From: Paenibacillus xylanexedens
GTDB lineage: Bacteria > Bacillota > Bacilli > Paenibacillales > Paenibacillaceae
DNA: 64,000 nucleotides
Direction of reading: 5' to 3'
NCBI RefSeq assembly: GCF_017874615.1
Contig: NZ_JAGIKV010000012.1
Span: 1 to 64,000 of the forward strand
The position numbers and the translations under genes are program-made. The notes under the pieces were generated by a model. That model searched no databases and was not told the DNA's origin. It worked only from the letters and a program-made list of their open reading frames with translations. Below are positions 58,509 through 64,000 of this stretch, in pieces; position 1 is the stretch's first letter, and every line of letters begins with the position of its first letter.

Positions 58509-58535
58509 GGAGGAAAAATAAGGAGGAAAAATAAA
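58501..58535 (+). repeat. Tandem duplicated Shine-Dalgarno region
   Basis: AAAAATAAGGAGG occurs at 58501-58513 and again at 58514-58526, followed by AAAAATAAA and ATG 58536. Each unit carries a full AAGGAGG; only the second is at normal distance (9 nt). The first overlaps the adc stop codon. Confidence 0.9.
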
Positions 58536-59567
58536 ATGAGAATTGCAATTGTAGGCGCGGGATCCTTGGGAACTATCGTAGGCGCATATCTTGCGGATGG
58601 TGGACTGGACGTTGAGTTAATTGATGCATATCAAGAACATGTAAATGCTTTAAATCAGACGGGTGCTAAAGTGACGGGTACCACAGAGTTCCAGGCCAAA
58701 GTAAAAGCAATTACTCCTGATCAAAAATCAGGACAGTATGACCTCGTGTTACTTTTAACCAAACAACTCTACAACGATTCCATCCTTCAGGAACTACTTC
58801 CATTCTTGAAAGAAGACAGTATGGTGTGTTCCTTGCAGAACGGAATTCCGGAAGAAAAAGTGGCGTCCATCGTGGGTGAAAAACGTGTCATTGCTGGTTC
58901 CGTTGAATTTGGCGCTACGTTCATTGAACCTGGTGTGTCAAGTCTGACTACCGAGTACACTCAATTTAAGCAGTATGCTTTTCAGATTGGCGAATTAAAT
59001 GGTGAAATTACCGAACGAATTCAACGCGTAAAATCGGTGTTGGACCTTGTGGGTGGAACTCATATTTCCGATAACCTGGTTGGAACCAAATGGTCCAAAT
59101 TGCTGATCAACAATGCATTTAGTGGTTTATCGGCTGCATTGAATGGGGAATACGGAGACATTATCGATCATGAAACCGGCATTGTGAGTGCAGCTCATAT
59201 TGCGGACGAGACGATTAAAGTTGCTCGCGCCAATGGGGTCACTTTGGTTAAAATGAATGGATTCGACATCGCTTCACTCGAACTGAACAGTGAAGAAGAT
59301 ATCCCTGAACGGGTGAAAACATTACGTTACGTGATGGAGCCCTCCAGACTGCTCAAAGCAAGCATGCTTCAAGATCTGGAGAAGAACCGCAAAACGGAGA
59401 TTGATTATATTAACGGGGTTGTTTCAAGCAGGGCAGAAGGTACGGGAATTGCGTCACCTTATAATGATTTAGTTGTAAAACTGGTTAAATCTGCTGAAGA
59501 AACTCAAACCGTTCCTGATTTTGACACGAATATAAAAGCTTTTGAAGAACTATTAAGTGCACAATAA
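58536..59567 (+). CDS. Ketopantoate reductase (PanE/ApbA) family oxidoreductase
   Basis: A 343-aa NAD(P)-dependent reductase. Rossmann GAGSLGTIVGAYL is at residues 7-19, and the family Lys region TKWSKLLINNAFSGLSAAL and the C-terminal helical domain with the conserved LEKNRKTEIDYINGVV motif follow. Homologs reduce 2-oxo acids such as ketopantoate to 2-hydroxy acids. Its pairing with a decarboxylase rather than panB/panC suggests a different branched or beta-keto substrate. It is last in the operon. Confidence 0.9.
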   Translation: MRIAIVGAGSLGTIVGAYLADGGLDVELIDAYQEHVNALNQTGAKVTGTTEFQAKVKAITPDQKSGQYDLVLLLTKQLYNDSILQELLPFLKEDSMVCSLQNGIPEEKVASIVGEKRVIAGSVEFGATFIEPGVSSLTTEYTQFKQYAFQIGELNGEITERIQRVKSVLDLVGGTHISDNLVGTKWSKLLINNAFSGLSAALNGEYGDIIDHETGIVSAAHIADETIKVARANGVTLVKMNGFDIASLELNSEEDIPERVKTLRYVMEPSRLLKASMLQDLEKNRKTEIDYINGVVSSRAEGTGIASPYNDLVVKLVKSAEETQTVPDFDTNIKAFEELLSAQ

Positions 59568-59588
59568 TAAATTCAATTATTTCAACTG

Positions 59589-59614
59589 AAAGTCGCTAAT
59601 ATAGCGGCTTTTTT
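59589..59614 (+). terminator. Terminator after PanE-like gene
   Basis: AGTCGCT (59591-59597) pairs with AGCGGCT (59603-59609), then six T. Confidence 0.85.
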
Positions 59615-59761
59615 GTTGTATCAGTAAATCTAGTCAGGCTTGATTTTGCGACAGATAGAATATTCTTCGTGATTTTTGTTTCCTAACATTATACAAAAAG
59701 GGGGATTAATTTTGATATAATATAGACTTGCTGGTTATTTTTCTATTCGAAGGAGATACAT

Positions 59762-60412
59762 ATGAGGAAATCTTGGTGGGAATTCGTGATTTATTTTGTT
59801 GCTTTAATATTTTTCTTATTTATGCTAATAAACGAATATTCCCCAGTTCTGATCGTGGGGGTTGTTTCCGTTACCATTCTTATCGCATTTATTAAACATG
59901 TTTTTTATCCTTTAGTATTTGAAAAGCGTATAGATCGCTTAGAGTCCTTTTTATCCAAGCAGCAAAATACACCTGGGACTTACATTATTTATGTTTTTGC
60001 GAACAGACTTGATGATGAGGCAGAACTTGTTATGGAGCAGATTATGCAGAAATATAAGCGAAGAACAACACAAGCACAGTTCAAGGCAGCTTACGGATTA
60101 TATCGCAAGGATATGTTTGCCATTCGACAAGCTGTACCTCATATCGGCTTATCAGACTACCGTACTTATTACGAAACCGTACTACTGTTGGAGGACGGGC
60201 AAAGGGATCGAGCGCGGGAAAGACTTCAATTCATTAAAAAACAGTGGATGCGATCAACATTGCTCGCGGGTATTGAACTCAAAGCAGAAAACCGCGATAT
60301 CGCTATCCATCACGCTCTTGAAGCACTTAACTCTTCCAGAGGTGTTAATCGTTATGTCTTGTATAAGGAATATGAAAGAGTATTACCAGAAGTTATTGGA
60401 CACATATCGTAA
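59762..60412 (+). CDS. Unknown membrane protein with cytoplasmic helical domain
   Basis: A 216-aa protein. Two TM helices are at ~8-25 (FVIYFVALIFFLFMLI) and ~28-48, and a ~160-residue soluble helical part follows. The soluble part has TPR-like rhythm (YETVLLLEDGQRDRARERLQFI, ELKAENRDIAIHHALEAL). No family recognised. AAGGAG precedes ATG 59762. A TATAAT -10-like sequence lies near 59717. Monocistronic. Confidence 0.8.
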   Translation: MRKSWWEFVIYFVALIFFLFMLINEYSPVLIVGVVSVTILIAFIKHVFYPLVFEKRIDRLESFLSKQQNTPGTYIIYVFANRLDDEAELVMEQIMQKYKRRTTQAQFKAAYGLYRKDMFAIRQAVPHIGLSDYRTYYETVLLLEDGQRDRARERLQFIKKQWMRSTLLAGIELKAENRDIAIHHALEALNSSRGVNRYVLYKEYERVLPEVIGHIS

Positions 60413-60500
60413 ACTCGACATTATTATTAGCTTGCTGTATATGGAATTAATAATTGTTGGATAATAAATTAATAAATAATGAAGAAAATATACTCCCATT

Positions 60501-60527
60501 AGAGTCGCTATTTTAGCGGCTTTTTTT
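60501..60527 (+). terminator. Terminator after gene at 59762
   Basis: AGTCGCT (60503-60509) pairs with AGCGGCT (60515-60521), then seven T. Confidence 0.85.
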
Positions 60528-60563
60528 CTTTTTTACTGTCTACATACAATAAGAACCAAACAT

Positions 60564-61688
60564 TCAGCTTGCCTTAAGTGCTTCACTAGAAGCCTGCTTC
60601 CCGCCTTTTTTACGAACAAAACTAATGATCAGCAGTAGCAGTGGTAACAAGCCAAATAAAAAAATGGACATATTGCCAAGAAAATCACCCAAAGCTAACG
60701 TTTCCTCCAGGTTTTTAGGCAAGTAAGCAATTACATACAAGACTGGCAACATCGCGAATTGTATGCTCGTAATATTTTTGAGACGAAACAAATCTCGGAT
60801 CCCGATTGCCGCAAAATAGTGTTTAAAAGCATAGGTTGCAAAGATCTGCATCAGCCAAAACACAATGAACAGCGATTCATATCGCTCAAAAAGAAACCCC
60901 TCAATTTCAAAACTTCGAACCATGTCGAACGTCGGCCACATTCGTGTTTGAATTCCTGGCAAAGATAAGTTTCCTACAACGGTAACAATCGTGACCAAAT
61001 ATATGATCGTACAACTAAGTATGCTGTATATAGCAGCTTTATTGCTTGCTTTCACGTCCACCATGTAAGCTGTGATGATGAGTAAAACTTCATATCCAGA
61101 ATAGGAGAGACACGAAGGTTTAAGACCTTTCAACACAGGCATGAATCCATCGCCTAGGAGCGGTCTGAGATTATTGATTTCAAACATTTTAGTACTTAAA
61201 AGGAAAACCAGCGCTAACAATACGAGCGTAACGGGCAACACGATTGAAAAGACCCGGATGATGACCTTAAGGCCACCCGTTAACATATAAATACCAATCC
61301 ACAAACTGACCATAATGGTGACCCAAGTAGGCGTACGCTCAAGGATGTACATACTTGTAATTTCGGCCATGACTCTAACTTCGAATGAACAAAGAACAAC
61401 AAAATACACGATAATTAAAAGTCCCAATAGATAAGCAATCCACTGACCTGTGATTTCGGGTATAAATTCGAATACCGTTTTACCGGGGAATCTACGACAC
61501 AAGGTTACAAGGAGGATGCTGATTGTGGTTACAATTAATCCTGATAAAATGACAGAAATCCATACATCTGGTGTCCCTACTGCTTTACTAATTGTGCGAG
61601 GGAGTGTTAGAATTCCAGCTCCGAGTATTGAATTGATAACTACAATAATTACCTCGGAGGTATTAATATTAGATGTGGATTGCTTCAT
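60564..61688 (-). CDS. Spore germination permease, GerAB/GerKB family
   Basis: A 374-aa integral membrane protein with about 10 TM segments: SEVIIVVINSILGAGILTLPR at the start, VYFVVLCSFEVRVMAEITSMYIL, and GLKPSCLSYSGYEVLLI in the middle. It matches the B subunit of Ger nutrient receptors (APC superfamily), which detect amino acids or sugars in the spore inner membrane. ATG 61688 is chosen since GGAG lies 9 nt upstream; TTG 61703 overlaps that SD. No gerAA or gerAC gene is next to it, so it is an orphan B subunit. Confidence 0.88.
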   Translation of the reverse strand: MKQSTSNINTSEVIIVVINSILGAGILTLPRTISKAVGTPDVWISVILSGLIVTTISILLVTLCRRFPGKTVFEFIPEITGQWIAYLLGLLIIVYFVVLCSFEVRVMAEITSMYILERTPTWVTIMVSLWIGIYMLTGGLKVIIRVFSIVLPVTLVLLALVFLLSTKMFEINNLRPLLGDGFMPVLKGLKPSCLSYSGYEVLLIITAYMVDVKASNKAAIYSILSCTIIYLVTIVTVVGNLSLPGIQTRMWPTFDMVRSFEIEGFLFERYESLFIVFWLMQIFATYAFKHYFAAIGIRDLFRLKNITSIQFAMLPVLYVIAYLPKNLEETLALGDFLGNMSIFLFGLLPLLLLIISFVRKKGGKQASSEALKAS

Positions 61689-61882
61689 TGGCCTTCGCTC
61701 CAAACCGGAGAATATATTTCTAGGTAGTATCGCCCAACGCAGTTGTTTTATGTAAGAATTCAGTTGGATGAGTTAAGCTTATTACCTTTGGAGTATATAT
61801 ATACTAGTTCTGACGAGTGGATTGTTTATGTCTCTCCGATTGTAACAGCTAGAGCTTATATGAACTTTATAAAATGTAATTC

Positions 61883-61899
61883 TTTACATAAGTTTTACC
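61883..61899 (+). promoter_or_regulatory. PhoP-box-like direct repeat
   Basis: TTTACA-N5-TTTACC, an 11-bp repeat like PhoP sites, lies ~92 bp before a secreted phosphatase gene. The second half-site is imperfect. The rest of the 302-bp gap (61689-61990) shows only a GTATATATATAC palindrome near 61790. Confidence 0.35.
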
Positions 61900-61990
61900 T
61901 TTAGGAAATGAACCCTTGATCTCCACTTGTTATGCTAGTTCTGTTTGGAGTTACATAAGCCAATCTATCAAACAGACAAGGGAGAGAATT

Positions 61991-64000
61991 ATGATCAGTC
62001 ACCTCTACAAAAAGATGTTACCCATCCTGTTATCGCTTTCTTTAGTAATCGGATGGTTTGCGGGATTTGGGGGAGCAAATTCAGCTCAAGCCGCATCGTT
62101 ATCTGAGCCTGACATTCTGTTAGAACGTAATGCCAATTGGAAATACTTCGATCAAGGACAGAATCTGGAATCGCAATGGCGTGCTTCATATGATGATTCA
62201 TCATGGGAATTCGGACTCGCACCGTTTGGCTACAAGGATAACGGCAATGGCATAAGCACTTCCTATTTTGGACCTCTCAAAACGGAAGTAAGCTATGGTG
62301 AAGACAAAAAGTTAAAATACCGCACGACCTATTTAAGAACAAGCTTAACCGTCAACAAGGATGAGATTAATGGTTATGGACAAATTCTCGGCACATTTGG
62401 CATTGATGATGGGGCAGTTATCTATGTAAATGGTGTTGAAGTACGTCGCTTTGGCATGCCTGAAGGCGAGATTCAGTACTCAACCAAAGCAACATCAAGT
62501 CAAGACTTGCCTGTAATGTATGAGGACATAGATCTGACTGAGCCGCTGAAAGCCTACCTGCACGATGGCAACAACGAAATTGCGGTCGAAGTTCATCAAC
62601 AAAGCGACAGCAGCTCAGATTTGTATTTTGACATGGAGCTTAAAGCATTGGCGGAAGCACCATCGCTGGATATCAGTAAAGTAACCGTTACCTTCTATGG
62701 TGATGCTACAACGAGTAAAGGCTTTACTTGGTATACACCTCTTGCATCCACACAAAGCACTGTCCAAGTGGTACCAAACCAAGGATCGGCTGCTGACTTC
62801 AGTCAGGCGCAAAGCTTCAACGGACGCTCATCCGTGGCTTCCAATTCCCCGGGAGAGATGGTGCATAAGGCCGAAGCAACAGAACTGACACCCGATACCT
62901 CCTATTATTTTCGTGTTGGCGATCAAGATCTGGGCATATGGAGTGAGGTTGGCACATTCAAAACAGCTCCCACTAACGGAGCCTTTAGGTTTATTGACCT
63001 GACGGATACCCAAGCTAAAGAAGAGGATGAGGCTATTCTATCTGGCTCTACGCTCTCCAAAGCGTTGATCCAAGTTCCAGATGCTGCGTTTGTTGTTCAT
63101 AATGGTGATGTTGTAGAAAATGGAACGTCAGAGCAGGAATGGAACTGGTTGCTTGGTCACTCCCAATCCAGTCTGATGAACACGACCATTGCTCCATCCG
63201 CGGGCAATCATGAGAACAAGAATTATGCATTCTACGAGCACTTTAACCTGAAGCAGCCAGACAATGCTGCAACAGTAACAGGTGCATATTATTCTTATGA
63301 CTACAGCAAAGCTCATTTTATCGTATTGAACTCCAACGAAAATTCCTCGGAGTACGCCAACTTCTCCAACGAGCAAGTGGCATGGATGAAGCAGGATGTT
63401 GAAGAGGCAAAGGCTGCCGGAGCAGAGTGGATCATCGTCAACATCCATAAAGGGCCGTATACAACATCCAATCACGCCACAGACAGCGACATTATCGGCG
63501 CGAACGGTGTACGAAATAAAATTGCTCCGTTGATGAACGAACTGGGTATTGATTTGGTTCTTCAAGGGCATGACCATATCTATGCACGGACCAAGCCAAT
63601 AAAAAGCGATGGCACGGCTGAAGACGTGTCCAAAATTACGGAGACTCTGAACGGACAGAGTATCGAATACGCAGTGAAGCCAGATGGAACGATCTATATG
63701 ATTCCAGCTACCGCAGGGGCAAAAGTATATTTTAAGAACCAAAAGCCAGAATTAGGCGAAGCGTATTTCAGCTTGTTCGAACGTGCTGAAGAGAACCATG
63801 CAAGGCAGTATGGTGATACTACGAGTGCAGCCAGAGGACAGGTTCAGAATTTCGTGTCATTCACAATCGATGGCAGCAAGCTTACTGCTGTAACATATGA
63901 GATTGACCAACATACCAATAACGGTGAGCCATTCATTGTAGATCAATTCGGAATTCTCAAAGAAACAGATACAGTTCCCGTTCCGGAACAGATTAGCAAG
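61991..64000 (+). CDS. Secreted purple-acid-phosphatase-like metallophosphoesterase (3' end outside window)
   Basis: At least 670 aa with no stop codon before the window ends. The signal peptide MISHLYKKMLPILLSLSLVI ends near AQAA. A ~200-residue beta-sandwich follows (IDDGAVIYVNGVEVRRFG, a carbohydrate-binding-like fold), then a fibronectin-like PAP N-terminal domain (~225-320), then the metallophosphatase core. Metal motifs are DLTD, NGDVVENG, AGNHE, NIHKGPY and GHDHIYAR. The Tyr of the plant GDxxY motif is missing, so it is unlikely to be truly purple. GGGAGAG precedes ATG 61991. It probably releases phosphate from extracellular phosphoesters. Confidence 0.88.
   Translation, partial: MISHLYKKMLPILLSLSLVIGWFAGFGGANSAQAASLSEPDILLERNANWKYFDQGQNLESQWRASYDDSSWEFGLAPFGYKDNGNGISTSYFGPLKTEVSYGEDKKLKYRTTYLRTSLTVNKDEINGYGQILGTFGIDDGAVIYVNGVEVRRFGMPEGEIQYSTKATSSQDLPVMYEDIDLTEPLKAYLHDGNNEIAVEVHQQSDSSSDLYFDMELKALAEAPSLDISKVTVTFYGDATTSKGFTWYTPLASTQSTVQVVPNQGSAADFSQAQSFNGRSSVASNSPGEMVHKAEATELTPDTSYYFRVGDQDLGIWSEVGTFKTAPTNGAFRFIDLTDTQAKEEDEAILSGSTLSKALIQVPDAAFVVHNGDVVENGTSEQEWNWLLGHSQSSLMNTTIAPSAGNHENKNYAFYEHFNLKQPDNAATVTGAYYSYDYSKAHFIVLNSNENSSEYANFSNEQVAWMKQDVEEAKAAGAEWIIVNIHKGPYTTSNHATDSDIIGANGVRNKIAPLMNELGIDLVLQGHDHIYARTKPIKSDGTAEDVSKITETLNGQSIEYAVKPDGTIYMIPATAGAKVYFKNQKPELGEAYFSLFERAEENHARQYGDTTSAARGQVQNFVSFTIDGSKLTAVTYEIDQHTNNGEPFIVDQFGILKETDTVPVPEQISK

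Noticed and set aside
63128..63742. 204-aa open frame on the - strand at the right end
   Set aside because: Antisense to the metallophosphoesterase, which has all its metal motifs in frame.

Overview
The window looks like chromosomal DNA of a spore-forming, plant-biomass-degrading Paenibacillus or close relative. The signs are moderate GC content, strong AAGGAGG-type Shine-Dalgarno (SD) sites, many short T-tailed terminators, YesN/YesM-type two-component systems paired with LplA/LplB/YtcP-type sugar importers, S-layer-anchored enzymes, a GerAB-type germinant receptor subunit and a large set of glycoside hydrolases. I saw no tRNA, rRNA, CRISPR array or prophage.

Layout. 1-310: structured hairpins resembling the end of an IS200/IS605-type element. 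311-5741: GH95 alpha-L-fucosidase, an AraC regulator, and a divergent carbohydrate-enzyme-like protein of unassigned family behind a CcpA (cre) site. 5847-17071: response regulator, histidine kinase, two near-duplicate binding lipoproteins, two permeases and an SLH-anchored GH3 enzyme. 17163-25710: MFS exporter plus TetR, a DUF3237 protein, a MINPP-like phosphatase with a PhoP-box-like site, an ECF sigma/anti-sigma pair, and LysR divergent from a 14-TM MFS exporter. 25711-32049: cydABDC with a Rex operator and a 14-bp inverted repeat in the leader. 32195-41857: a second YesN/YesM pair convergent with a second sugar importer, then a MetX-like hydrolase divergent from LysR. 41923-45272: Nudix hydrolase, HxlR divergent from a DsbA/SpxH-like protein, a basic Gly/Met-rich protein of unknown function, and a repeat-rich intergenic region. 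45273-47923: GH51 arabinofuranosidase divergent from an ArsR-type regulator with a large C-terminal domain. 48002-52608: a complete beta-glucoside PTS operon (licT-bglP-GH1) with two RAT/terminator switches. 52719-56439: a kinase-like protein with an odd 5' region, and AraC divergent from a GH4 enzyme with an unusual metal-site motif. 56528-59567: LysR, a 193-bp MITE-like element, and an acetoacetate decarboxylase/ketopantoate-reductase-like operon. 59762-64000: an unknown membrane protein, an orphan spore germination permease and a 3'-truncated secreted metallophosphoesterase.

How the genes fit together: the window is mostly carbon scavenging. Two-component systems and one-component regulators sense extracellular or internalised oligosaccharides. 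ABC and PTS systems import them, and GH95, GH51, GH4, GH1 and GH3 enzymes cut them. CcpA-like sites impose catabolite repression. The Rex/cyd block supports respiration at low oxygen, and two phosphatases with PhoP-like boxes suggest phosphate scavenging.

The best candidates for something undescribed are the GH4 enzyme with a CDSH motif (55033), the enzyme-like protein at 3759, the GH51 regulator with its C-terminal domain and paired operator-like repeats (46835-47923), the three identical 12-bp repeats before the second importer (39755-39839), the frameshifted small ORF before the kinase-like gene (52719-52843), and the MITE at the acetoacetate decarboxylase promoter. All functions are read from sequence by eye; no database search was run.
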